From the IMG/VR virus record IMGVR_UViG_3300049846_000354, positions 1 through 20,038 of that record: 20,038 nucleotides of DNA, one strand, 5' to 3'. The DNA comes from a virus. The notes below the pieces were generated by a model. That model was given only the letters and a program-made list of their open reading frames with translations, ran no database searches and had not been told where the DNA came from. Each line of letters begins with the position of its first letter. Positions within the stretch are counted from its first letter, which is position 1. The position numbers were made by a program, and so were the translations under genes. Positions 6,614 to 12,218 of the stretch are shown one piece after another.

Positions 6614-6689
6614 GTTCCGGTAGCTCAATTGGCAGAGCGGCGGTCTCCAAAGCCGTAGGTTGTAGGTTCGAGTCCTACCCGGTTCGCCA
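6614..6689 (+). tRNA. tRNA-Trp(CCA)
   Basis: Anticodon loop CTCCAAA gives CCA. The D stem GCTC/GAGC and T arm GTAGG, TTCGAGT, CCTAC are canonical. Discriminator is G73, as in bacterial tRNA-Trp, and CCA is encoded. The acceptor GTTCCGG against CCGGTTC has two adjacent T-T mismatches (2:71 and 3:70), which is unusual. Confidence 0.9.
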
Positions 6690-6696
6690 CCTTTGA

Positions 6697-6771
6697 TGGG
6701 GTATAGTGCAATGGTTAGCACGACGGATTTTGATTCCGTTAGTCTAGGTTCGAGTCCTAGTGCCCCTGCCA
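6697..6771 (+). tRNA. tRNA-Gln(UUG)
   Basis: Acceptor TGGGGTA against TGCCCCT leaves position 1:72 unpaired (T-T); a weak 1:72 pair is a known GlnRS preference. The anticodon stem ACGGA/TCCGT closes loop TTTTGAT, anticodon TTG, reading CAA. The T arm CTAGG, TTCGAGT, CCTAG is canonical. G73 and CCA are encoded. Confidence 0.93.
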
Positions 6772-6787
6772 TAAAGAAGGAACAGTT

Positions 6788-6874
6788 ATGGGACTACTAA
6801 GGTACGGCAACACGTACAAGAGTCTATACGCTAGACAGAAGCTGATGTACGCCCTGTATGGCGTGAGGATTTAA
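6788..6874 (+). CDS. 28-residue micro-ORF inside the tRNA island
   Basis: ATG at 6788 with AAGGA at 6777-6781 opens a 28-residue basic, tyrosine-rich frame (MGLLRYGNTYKSLYARQKL and on to YGVRI). It fills the gap between tRNA-Gln and tRNA-Leu and ends 3 bases before the latter. The good ribosome binding site and exact fit suggest it is translated, but at this length chance cannot be excluded. No function can be proposed. Confidence 0.35.
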   Translation: MGLLRYGNTYKSLYARQKLMYALYGVRI

Positions 6875-6877
6875 AAT

Positions 6878-6954
6878 GCCCTCGTGGCGGAATTGGTATA
6901 CGCACCAGATTTAGGTTCTGGCTACTGCAGGTTCGAGTCCTGTCGAGGGTACCA
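6878..6954 (+). tRNA. tRNA-Leu(UAG) lacking the long variable arm
   Basis: Acceptor GCCCTCG pairs with CGAGGGT (G1-U72 wobble). The anticodon stem CCAGA/TCTGG closes loop TTTAGGT, anticodon TAG, reading CTA/CTG; this arm is the same as in E. coli tRNA-Leu(UAG). A73 and CCA are encoded. The variable region is only CTACT (5 bases), whereas bacterial tRNA-Leu is class II with a long variable stem. The D arm (GCGG...CGC) with its large loop remains leucine-like. Confidence 0.9.
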
Positions 6955-6967
6955 ATAAGGAAGCAGT

Positions 6968-7183
6968 ATGGAAAGATACATTCGCTTCAAGATGTTCGGC
7001 AAAGAAAGAACAGTCAAGGCGACTATCTACAACAGCGACGGTACTGGAGAGTACGACGACACTCTCTGGGTTGAGAACAATGTAGACCTATACGCGCTAA
7101 TGTCGCCACAGCTCAAAGGAAAACGAGTAGCTGTTGTTGAAAGAAAAGACTGGCTTAATGCCGATCCAGACAACTTCGTTTAG
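6968..7183 (+). CDS. Small hypothetical protein ending inside tRNA-Pro
   Basis: A 71-residue protein of unknown function with AAGGAAG at about 6957-6963 before its ATG. The sequence alternates basic and acidic strands (YIRFKMFGKERTVKATIY, then DGTGEYDDTLWVENN), giving a small beta-rich impression. Its last codons and its TAG stop (7181-7183) are the first 10 bases of tRNA-Pro, where the stop forms the beginning of the conserved TAGCTC before the D arm. No family recognised. Confidence 0.65.
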   Translation: MERYIRFKMFGKERTVKATIYNSDGTGEYDDTLWVENNVDLYALMSPQLKGKRVAVVERKDWLNADPDNFV

Positions 7184-7250
7184 CTCAGTCTGGTAGAGCG
7201 CCTGCTTTGGGAGCAGGGGGTCGGGGGTTCAAGTCCCTCAACGAAGACCA
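7174..7250 (+). tRNA. tRNA-Pro(UGG)
   Basis: Acceptor CTTCGTT pairs perfectly with AACGAAG, keeping the C1:G72 pair typical of bacterial tRNA-Pro. The anticodon stem CCTGC/GCAGG closes loop TTTGGGA, anticodon TGG. The D stem GCTC/GAGC and T loop TTCAAGT are canonical. A73 and CCA are encoded. The 5' end overlaps the end of the preceding coding frame by 10 bases. Confidence 0.96.
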
Positions 7251-7251
7251 A

Positions 7252-7327
7252 GCCGGGTTAGCTCAGCAGGTAGAGCAACCGCCTTGTAAGCGGTAGGTCG
7301 CAGGTTCGATTCCTGCACCCGGCACCA
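7252..7327 (+). tRNA. tRNA-Thr(UGU)
   Basis: Acceptor GCCGGGT pairs perfectly with ACCCGGC. The anticodon stem ACCGC/GCGGT closes loop CTTGTAA, anticodon TGT. D stem GCTC/GAGC; T arm GCAGG, TTCGATT, CCTGC. A73 and CCA are encoded. It starts one base after tRNA-Pro, so the two are surely processed from one transcript. Last RNA of the island. Confidence 0.97.
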
Positions 7328-7344
7328 CTAATGGAAACAACTAG

Positions 7345-7716
7345 ATGAATCTTAACGAGTACCAAGAGTTTACCAAGAGCACCGCAGTGTACAACACTAC
7401 TGTGCGTGCAAACGGAAAGGGCTTCACTTTCTCTCTGTTCCCAGAGATGTACCCCGTGCTGGCGCTGTGCGAAGAGGCCGGCGAGGTGGCCGGTAAATAC
7501 GCCAAGTTCATCCGCAAACTTGATAACAGTGCTAAGGGGGACGGGGACAAGCTCCGCTCTGCTGTAGTTGACGAGCTAGGCGACGTGTTGTACAATCTGT
7601 CCGAGATTGCAAGACAGATCGGCGTGCCGCTCCAGCAAGTACTGGATCGCAACGTCGAGAAGCTTACCGACCGCAAGGCACGTAACGTGATCGTTGGAGA
7701 TGGCGATAACCGATGA
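7345..7716 (+). CDS. MazG-like nucleotide pyrophosphohydrolase
   Basis: A 123-residue all-alpha NTP pyrophosphohydrolase. The metal-binding signature is present: EEAGE at residues 43-47 and ELGD at 77-80, the EExxE...ExxD pattern of the MazG/dUTPase superfamily. Such enzymes hydrolyse (d)NTPs to monophosphates; in phages they are proposed to clean the nucleotide pool or lower alarmone-type signals. It is single-domain, short compared with the two-domain E. coli MazG. The start lies 17 bases after tRNA-Thr with only a weak GGAA ribosome binding site. The end overlaps the next ATG (ATGA). Substrate cannot be told from sequence. Confidence 0.85.
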   Translation: MNLNEYQEFTKSTAVYNTTVRANGKGFTFSLFPEMYPVLALCEEAGEVAGKYAKFIRKLDNSAKGDGDKLRSAVVDELGDVLYNLSEIARQIGVPLQQVLDRNVEKLTDRKARNVIVGDGDNR

Positions 7717-7943
7717 AGCTACGTCTCTACTACAACGCAGACGAAAGAGTCTGGGTAGTCAAGAAGGAGCGCGTGGTCCCCCCGGACATCGGGGACGACC
7801 GCCTACCGTACGGTCTTCGAATGCCGCTGAGAGTGTGGGATGTGGTTTCTGTAGACGACTACATGCACGAGGCGCTAGAAGTAATGCGAAACGAGGCAGG
7901 CGAAGGTCTGCTACTGTTTATGGAGTACAACGATGAACGCTAA
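7713..7943 (+). CDS. Hypothetical protein
   Basis: A 76-residue protein that starts in an ATGA overlap with the MazG-like gene and itself overlaps the next gene by 11 bases, so it is coupled in an operon. It starts MKLRLYYNADERVWVVKKE, which reads as two beta strands; the C-terminal half (about residues 50-65) looks helical. No membrane segment or recognised motif. Position next to the pyrophosphohydrolase hints at nucleotide metabolism but nothing in the sequence shows it. Confidence 0.65.
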   Translation: MKLRLYYNADERVWVVKKERVVPPDIGDDRLPYGLRMPLRVWDVVSVDDYMHEALEVMRNEAGEGLLLFMEYNDER

Positions 7944-8142
7944 CAGGATGCCCAGTCCCTACGAGGGCGTCAAGGAATCCAAGATCCGCAACCGAAAGAA
8001 GAAGCAGAAGTTCGACGGCGAGTTCGTCGATACCATCAAGCCGAAGCACAAGCCCTACCATCGCTGCCCTACCAATCTGCATAACTACCTACTGGACGAT
8101 GACGACATCGAGCTAGAGGAACCTTGGGAATTTATACCGTGA
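7933..8142 (+). CDS. Small basic hypothetical protein with acidic tail
   Basis: A 69-residue protein with a very basic stretch at about 16-26 (KIRNRKKKQK) and an acidic end (LLDDDDIELEEP). A central H-rC pair (YHRCP) is too little for a zinc site. The charge split suggests a nucleic-acid or protein-binding accessory factor, a guess from composition alone. It overlaps the gene before by 11 bases and the next by 4 (GTGA). Confidence 0.6.
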   Translation: MNANRMPSPYEGVKESKIRNRKKKQKFDGEFVDTIKPKHKPYHRCPTNLHNYLLDDDDIELEEPWEFIP

Positions 8143-8324
8143 GCAAGTACATCAAAGAGTACACGAACGACGAAATCCTGGAGCTTATCCGGGACTACAA
8201 GTGGCTATCCACTCGCAGCCACGCCTGCTTGATGGAGCTGGCGTGCAACCTAGCAGATCGCCTCAGCTATGCAAGCGCCACGATTGAAGAGACGCTAGAC
8301 GGCTACTTCGACAAGAGGCGCTGA
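8139..8324 (+). CDS. Small helical hypothetical protein
   Basis: A 61-residue protein. The GTG at 8139 was chosen because it forms a GTGA overlap with the preceding stop and has GGGAA at 8126-8130; a TTG at 8124 in the same frame is less likely. The sequence (beginning VSKYIKEYTNDEILELIRDY) predicts helices throughout. The flexible exonuclease gene begins 2 bases after the stop. Family unknown. Confidence 0.6.
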   Translation: MSKYIKEYTNDEILELIRDYKWLSTRSHACLMELACNLADRLSYASATIEETLDGYFDKRR

Positions 8325-8326
8325 TC

Positions 8327-9100
8327 ATGCAACCGCTAGTCGATGGCGATATCCTCGTCTACCGCTGCGGATTCGCTGCCGACTCGCAGATGCGACAGCG
8401 CATCGAGGCGGAAGGTAAGACAAGGCAAGAGGCTGAAGAGACCCTACTTGATCTAGACTACCAGGCGTTCGCGCTAGGCAACGCCAAGACCGTGCTAGTG
8501 AGCATTGAAGACAAGTACGGGCCAATCAACGGCCATATCTACCTGACCGGCAAAGGCAACTTCCGTGAACAGGTAGCTACCATTAAGCCTTACAAGGGTA
8601 ACCGCGACGCCAAGCACAAGCCTAAGTACTACAAGGAAATCCGCGACTACATGCTGGATGTGTGGGCTGGCAAGCTAGTAGCAGGGTACGAGGCTGATGA
8701 CGAACTCGGAATGTTGCAGACCTACATGGGGGACAATAGTATCATTGTCACCATAGATAAGGATCTGGACATGATCCAGGGTCATCACTTCAATCCTACG
8801 ACTGGCGACCAGTACTACTGCTCCGAGCAGTTCGCCAACTCACGATTCTTCTGGCAGATGCTAGTAGGTGACCAGGTGGATAACATCCCAGGCATCAGGG
8901 GCATTGGCCCAAAGACTGCTGACAAGATCGTTGAAGAGTGCCGAGCTGATGTGGATGCAATGCGTCACGTTGTACAAGAGAGGTACGCTAAGCAATACGG
9001 CGAAGGCTGGGAAGAGGCGTACAAAGAAGTCGGGCGCCTACTATGGATTGCCCGTTACCCAGAAGAAATTGAAGAAGGAAGCCCACTACTATGGTCCTGA
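8327..9100 (+). CDS. 5'-3' exonuclease, FEN/T7 gp6-type
   Basis: A structure-specific 5' nuclease of 257 residues, supplying the activity that Pol I carries in cis but this phage polymerase lacks: primer removal, and probably degradation of host DNA. The PIN-like catalytic site is visible in order: D6 (LVDGD), the basic arch region with YKGNRDAKHKPKY (89-101), YEADD (E122, D124, D125), TIDKDLD (D144, D146) and GDQVDNIPGIRGIGPKTA (181-198), which combines the last acidic residues with a helix-hairpin-helix/H3TH DNA-binding turn. The ATG is 2 bases after the previous stop. Its last 10 bases overlap the macro-domain gene. Confidence 0.93.
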   Translation: MQPLVDGDILVYRCGFAADSQMRQRIEAEGKTRQEAEETLLDLDYQAFALGNAKTVLVSIEDKYGPINGHIYLTGKGNFREQVATIKPYKGNRDAKHKPKYYKEIRDYMLDVWAGKLVAGYEADDELGMLQTYMGDNSIIVTIDKDLDMIQGHHFNPTTGDQYYCSEQFANSRFFWQMLVGDQVDNIPGIRGIGPKTADKIVEECRADVDAMRHVVQERYAKQYGEGWEEAYKEVGRLLWIARYPEEIEEGSPLLWS

Positions 9101-9528
9101 GAAAAGGCAACATGTTCGACGTGTGGGGCAGGGATGATCTGTTCCTGTTCACCTCTAACCCTGTCGTAAATGCCCGCGGCCTCGCCGTGATGGGACGTGG
9201 TATGGCAAAGCAGCTAGCTGATAGGCACCCAAAGATCAGAGAAGACTTCGGTACGATCCTTACCTGCAACGCCTTCTTCCCTCCCGTCGGAGAGATTGGA
9301 GTCTACGACGAGCAGACCGTTGGCTACTTCATGGTCAAGCGCGATTGGTCCATGCCGGCCGAGCTGCCCCTGATCGAGAACTCTACCCACTACCTGGGAG
9401 CTATCGCATACCAGTACGATAGAATCAACCTAAACTTCCCAGGAATTGGGAATGGGAACCTGCGCCGAGAGTGGGTACTCCCTATCATTGCACTACTACC
9501 AGACAACGTACATGTCTGGGAATGCTAA
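9091..9528 (+). CDS. Macro-domain protein (ADP-ribose binding/hydrolysing)
   Basis: A 145-residue single macro domain. FTSNPVVNARGLAVMGRGMA (residues 20-39) is the N-terminal ribose/phosphate loop with the N-x-x-G-x-M-G-x-G-x-A pattern, and FPGIGNGNLRREWVLP (116-131) is the second glycine-rich loop plus helix. Macro domains bind ADP-ribose and some remove it from proteins or DNA; in a phage this could reverse ADP-ribosylation by host defence toxins or act on signalling nucleotides, but the sequence does not show which. It starts inside the exonuclease end. A second Met at residue 8, behind AAAGG, is a possible alternative start. Confidence 0.82.
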   Translation: MVLRKGNMFDVWGRDDLFLFTSNPVVNARGLAVMGRGMAKQLADRHPKIREDFGTILTCNAFFPPVGEIGVYDEQTVGYFMVKRDWSMPAELPLIENSTHYLGAIAYQYDRINLNFPGIGNGNLRREWVLPIIALLPDNVHVWEC

Positions 9529-9545
9529 TAACAGGAGATTTACAA

Positions 9546-9791
9546 ATGGCAATCAAGAAGACAGTCAAGAAGAACGAGCCGCAGGCCGCTTATGTTATCC
9601 TTGAAGATCGCAAGAAGTGGTTCGGCCTTAGCAAGGATACCTACGTGTACTTTGTGACTAGCGACAAGGCATACGCCAAAGATGTCATGTCCAGTAAGGT
9701 CGAGCTTGGTGATGACGTGCGCCTTGTAGAGGTCTGGGTAGCTGCATGCCCTGCTCCAGCCAAGAAGCCGCGAGCTAAGCGCGCCAGCTAA
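9546..9791 (+). CDS. Small basic hypothetical protein
   Basis: An 81-residue lysine-rich protein. ATG at 9546 is chosen over an upstream in-frame start at 9471 because it has AGGAG at about 9534-9538 and does not overlap the macro-domain gene. The middle (AAYVILEDRKKWFGLSKDTY) looks globular. The ends are basic (IKKTVKK, PAKKPRAKRAS), suggesting nucleic-acid contact. The stop overlaps the next ATG by one base (TAATG). Family unknown. Confidence 0.65.
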   Translation: MAIKKTVKKNEPQAAYVILEDRKKWFGLSKDTYVYFVTSDKAYAKDVMSSKVELGDDVRLVEVWVAACPAPAKKPRAKRAS

Positions 9792-10291
9792 TGCCAGCAA
9801 AGAAGAAGCCGCAAGGGAAGGCGGCACCCAAGCTACGCAGCGGGTTCGAGAAGAAGGTCAAGGACAGCTTGGAGAAGCGTGGCGTTAGCTACGAGTACGA
9901 GAGTACCAACGTCCCTTACGTCGTGCCTGAATCCAAGCACCGATACGTCCCTGACTTCAAGCTACCCAACGGCGTGTTCGTTGAAGCCAAGGGTAAGTTT
10001 GACGCAGCGGCCCGCAAAAAGATGTCGCTAGTAATTGAGCAGAATCCGGATGTAGATGTTCGTATGCTGTTTATGCGAGACAATAAGCTGACGAAGAGCA
10101 GCAAAACCAAGTACTCTGATTGGTGCGAGAAGCGTGGCATCGCATACCACGTATCCGCCGCTGGAGAGATTCCGGCAGAGTGGTTGGAAATTAAGAAAAA
10201 GGAAAATGCCAATGAAGATTGTGGGCGTAACAAACATGGAAGACGAGGAGTTCGTGGCAATCCTGACGTTCCGAAGCCAAGGAAACGATAA
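9791..10291 (+). CDS. Endonuclease I, Holliday-junction resolvase (T7 gp3-like)
   Basis: A branch-specific endonuclease that cuts four-way junctions and branched replication intermediates and helps break down host DNA. The match to T7 gp3 is close enough to keep the numbering: E20 (SGFEKK), D55 (YVPDF), E65 and K67 (VEAKG) line up with the T7 catalytic residues, and NVPYVVPESKHRYVPDF parallels the T7 segment. The C-terminal WCEKRGI and IPAEW also match. Total 166 residues against 149 in T7; the extra C-terminus from about residue 141 is basic and lies in the 80-base overlap with the next gene. Start is the TAATG coupling. Confidence 0.95.
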   Translation: MPAKKKPQGKAAPKLRSGFEKKVKDSLEKRGVSYEYESTNVPYVVPESKHRYVPDFKLPNGVFVEAKGKFDAAARKKMSLVIEQNPDVDVRMLFMRDNKLTKSSKTKYSDWCEKRGIAYHVSAAGEIPAEWLEIKKKENANEDCGRNKHGRRGVRGNPDVPKPRKR

Positions 10292-10541
10292 GGGTGTACA
10301 CTCCAGTATCGCACTAAGCCACGTAGTGACACATCATTCAGAGGAGGAACCAAGTGCTGAAGACCTCGCAAAGCTGCCCGCAGCCTTCCGTCTTGCTTTC
10401 GACCTGGTTCAAGCCCTCAACAAACTTCCGAGGCAAGGTGAAGCAGACGAAGAAGACGAGGGCATCCCGGACCAGGAAGCGATTGATAAAGTCGCTATGC
10501 TACTAAGCAAGTTTGACAAGGGCGACGGCACTATTCACTAA
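10212..10541 (+). CDS. Acidic hypothetical protein overlapping endonuclease I
   Basis: A 109-residue protein read in another frame across the last 80 bases of the endonuclease gene. ATG at 10212 is preferred: AAGGA at 10198-10202 has proper spacing for it and is too close for the ATG at 10206. The N-terminus (MKIVGVTNMEDEEFVAILTF) looks like a beta hairpin, the rest helical with an acidic run (GEADEEDEGIPD). The stop overlaps the next ATG (TAATG). Family unknown. A longer frame from 10134 would overlap the nuclease even more. Confidence 0.6.
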   Translation: MKIVGVTNMEDEEFVAILTFRSQGNDKGVHSSIALSHVVTHHSEEEPSAEDLAKLPAAFRLAFDLVQALNKLPRQGEADEEDEGIPDQEAIDKVAMLLSKFDKGDGTIH

Positions 10542-11293
10542 TGAAGATCCTTACCCTAGATCTTGAGATTAGCCCCACGCTGGCAACGGTGTGGGGTCTA
10601 TTCAATCAGAACGTCGGGATCAATCAGATCGTAGGCAACTCAGAGATTCTATGCTGGGCTGCTAAGTGGTACGGAGACGAGGACGCCATGTTCTCTTCCA
10701 TCCAGATGACGACACGCCGCAACATGCTGCGTTCCATCTACCGCCTACTTGAAGAGGCTGACGTTGTTGTTACCTATAACGGCGACGCATTCGATCTGAA
10801 GATCCTGAACAAGGAGTTTGCCCTGATGGGATGGGGGCCTCCTTCTCCATATAAGAGCGTTGACATGCTCAAGGTGATGAGGAAAAAGTTCCGCTTCACT
10901 TCCAACAAACTAGGCTACATCGGCCCGGCCTTTGGTCTAGGCGAGAAGACTCCTCACGCAGGGCACGAGCTGTGGCTCAACTGCATGAACCCGAAGTCCT
11001 CTGAGTACGAGAGTAGCTGGAAGATCATGGAAGAGTACAACGTGCAAGACGTGTTTCTTTTGGAAGATCTGTACACCAGGGTGAAGGGCTGGATCCCAGC
11101 TCACCCCAACTACTCCGCTCAGCACAACGGTCACGTGTGCCCTAACTGCTCTGGCACAAAGTTGCAGGCCAGGGGCTGGTACTCTACTGCAGCGTTGAAG
11201 TACAAGCGCTACAGGTGTAACGACTGCGGCAAGTGGTCAAGAGCCAAGGTGGCCGAGAAGGCGGATCGTAGTAAGCAGCTAGTGGGGGTGTGA
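10541..11293 (+). CDS. DnaQ/RNase H-fold 3'-5' exonuclease with C-terminal zinc ribbon
   Basis: A 250-residue second exonuclease, separate from the proofreading domain of the polymerase. Exo I is LDLE (D7, E9), Exo II VTYNGDAFD (N80, D85) and Exo III YNVQD (Y166, D170), the YprB/DEDDy-type layout. The C-terminus adds a four-cysteine zinc ribbon, CPNC (200-203) and CNDC (226-229), within a basic tail that should contact nucleic acid. The DNA or RNA substrate is unknown; host DNA degradation, RNA turnover or repair are all possible. It starts in a TAATG overlap, and the Ntn-hydrolase gene follows after one base. Confidence 0.85.
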   Translation: MKILTLDLEISPTLATVWGLFNQNVGINQIVGNSEILCWAAKWYGDEDAMFSSIQMTTRRNMLRSIYRLLEEADVVVTYNGDAFDLKILNKEFALMGWGPPSPYKSVDMLKVMRKKFRFTSNKLGYIGPAFGLGEKTPHAGHELWLNCMNPKSSEYESSWKIMEEYNVQDVFLLEDLYTRVKGWIPAHPNYSAQHNGHVCPNCSGTKLQARGWYSTAALKYKRYRCNDCGKWSRAKVAEKADRSKQLVGV

Positions 11294-11294
11294 T

Positions 11295-11762
11295 ATGACT
11301 ACTGTAGTGTGGTCAGCTAAGCACCGGGCGCTGGCAGCAGATAGACAAGTGGGATCGCCTATTGTACAGAAGCCCAAGATCCTGGATGCCGGTAAGTATC
11401 TTCTTGCCGGCGCTGGGTACTACGATGATCTGTACGAAGTGGCCCTGTGGTTGTCCAAGGGAGCAAACGAAGATCAGAAGCCTGAGCTTCCTGATAGAGA
11501 CGGAGGGGACTCCAACTTCCTTGTTGTGACCAAGGACACTGGCGAAGCGGCGTGGCTAACTACCCCGTTCCTTCGTCCAGTTCCGATTCACGAAGAGTTC
11601 TACACACTAGGTAGTGGTGGAGACTACGCACTCGGTGCTCTCATGGCCGGGGCCAATCCTGCCAAAGCTATAGCCATCGCCATCATGCTGGATCCTCAGT
11701 CTGGCGGAGAGGTCGATGTGATCAAGCTGCCCATCAAGAAGGCAGCTAAACAGAAAGGATAA
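11295..11762 (+). CDS. HslV/proteasome-like Ntn hydrolase
   Basis: A 155-residue protein resembling one catalytic subunit of the HslV peptidase. MTTVVW at the start would expose Thr2 as the N-terminal nucleophile after Met removal. AADRQ (D16) matches the conserved AGDGQ Asp, and lysines at 26 and 28 lie where HslV has its catalytic Lys. YLLAGAG (35-41) fits the GFAG strand, and LGSGGDYALGALMAGA (105-120) matches the IGSGGPYAQAAA helix. No HslU-like unfoldase is in the window, so it may work alone or with a host ATPase. HslV is about 176 residues. Family placement is from motif memory. Confidence 0.75.
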   Translation: MTTVVWSAKHRALAADRQVGSPIVQKPKILDAGKYLLAGAGYYDDLYEVALWLSKGANEDQKPELPDRDGGDSNFLVVTKDTGEAAWLTTPFLRPVPIHEEFYTLGSGGDYALGALMAGANPAKAIAIAIMLDPQSGGEVDVIKLPIKKAAKQKG

Positions 11763-11764
11763 GC

Positions 11765-11962
11765 GTGGGTATTGTAATCGATGCGAGTGTCGCTTTTGCC
11801 AGGCGTACGGCCAAGTACGCGGTGACTCTCTGGGATAGAGAGGACCTAGAAAAAAGGGCGTCCGAATGGACGCCCGAAAGACGGCAGCTAGTTATCGACT
11901 CGATGAGTAAGCGAGACTTTAATCTACCTCCACGTCAGGGTGGTATTTTTGTACACAGCTAA
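11765..11962 (+). CDS. Small hypothetical protein, last gene of the rightward unit
   Basis: A 65-residue protein starting at GTG 11765 behind AAAGGAT (11754-11760), 2 bases after the Ntn-hydrolase stop. The middle is charged and probably helical (DREDLEKRASEWTPERRQL). Codons for that part also form the stem and A-run that make a leftward terminator (11850-11875). The last 44 bases overlap, tail to tail, the end of the Rz1-like gene on the other strand. Family unknown. The double constraint on its sequence makes it odd, but the start signals are good. Confidence 0.55.
   Translation: MGIVIDASVAFARRTAKYAVTLWDREDLEKRASEWTPERRQLVIDSMSKRDFNLPPRQGGIFVHS
11850..11875 (-). terminator. Intrinsic terminator for the leftward late unit
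   Basis: On the minus strand, GGGCGTCC (11875-11868) pairs perfectly with GGACGCCC (11863-11856) across the 4-base loop ATTC, followed by six T (11855-11850). This is a classic strong Rho-independent terminator. On the plus strand no T-run follows the stem, so it acts only on leftward transcription. It lies 44 bases past the stop of the Rz1-like gene and inside the coding frame at 11765-11962. Confidence 0.88.
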
Positions 11963-12218
11963 GTAGCGCCGAGTAAGCGCTGTCTAGCTGAGCGTACCGT
12001 ACGACGTTATCTGCAGACCATCTCATAAACGCCTCGTCCCTCCGCTCTAGTAGCGGGGGGATTTTTCTTTGTTCCTTCGTCAGGTATGCCTCTGGCGCAC
12101 ACACGAAGGGAGGATCCTTAATCTCCGTTGGCCTGCTTAACGAGTTCATTGAACCGCACGAACTCGTCGTCAGACAGGTCGCAAGCAGGAGGGCGGTTAG
12201 CCCGGCTGATAGCTTCAT
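11919..12218 (-). CDS. Rz1-like outer-membrane spanin lipoprotein
   Basis: A 99-residue lipoprotein that would anchor in the outer membrane and pair with the Rz-like protein to fuse or disrupt the envelope at the end of lysis. A signal peptide (LSAGLTALLLATC) is followed by a likely lipidation cysteine at C21 in TSSCGS; C15 is an alternative. The mature part is short, with prolines and two further cysteines. The start lies inside the Rz-like gene in another frame (101-base overlap), the usual Rz/Rz1 arrangement. It is longer than many Rz1 proteins. The 3' end overlaps the opposite-strand gene, and the rightward terminator stem lies within it. Confidence 0.8.
   Translation of the reverse strand: MKLSAGLTALLLATCLTTSSCGSMNSLSRPTEIKDPPFVCAPEAYLTKEQRKIPPLLERRDEAFMRWSADNVVRYAQLDSAYSALLSCVQKYHPDVEVD
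12038..12070 (+). terminator. Intrinsic terminator for the rightward early/middle unit
   Basis: CCCTCCGCT (12038-12046) pairs with AGCGGGGGG (12052-12060), 9 bp with one G-U, loop CTAGT, followed by ATTTTTCTTT. This fits a Rho-independent terminator for rightward transcription, 76 bases past the last rightward stop. It is embedded in the Rz1-like coding frame on the opposite strand. Confidence 0.78.

Noticed and set aside
6536-6772. Minus-strand 78-codon open frame across the tRNA-Trp/Gln region
   Set aside because: It is the antisense of tRNA genes, a well-known source of spurious proteins (GLEPRLTESKSVVL-type). No ribosome binding site, and no other minus-strand gene nearby.
6458-7327. Phage attachment site within a tRNA gene
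   Set aside because: All tRNAs with standard arms are whole, no integrase is present and no duplicated tRNA 3' end was seen.
6451-7330. CRISPR array or tandem direct repeats in the RNA island
   Set aside because: The similarity between units is only conserved tRNA elements (GCTC, TTCGA); spacing and sequence do not repeat as an array.
11962-11995. AGCGC/GCGCT hairpin just after the last rightward stop as a terminator
   Set aside because: Five-base stem with a 7-base loop and no T-run; the stem and T-run at 12038-12070 is a much better terminator.
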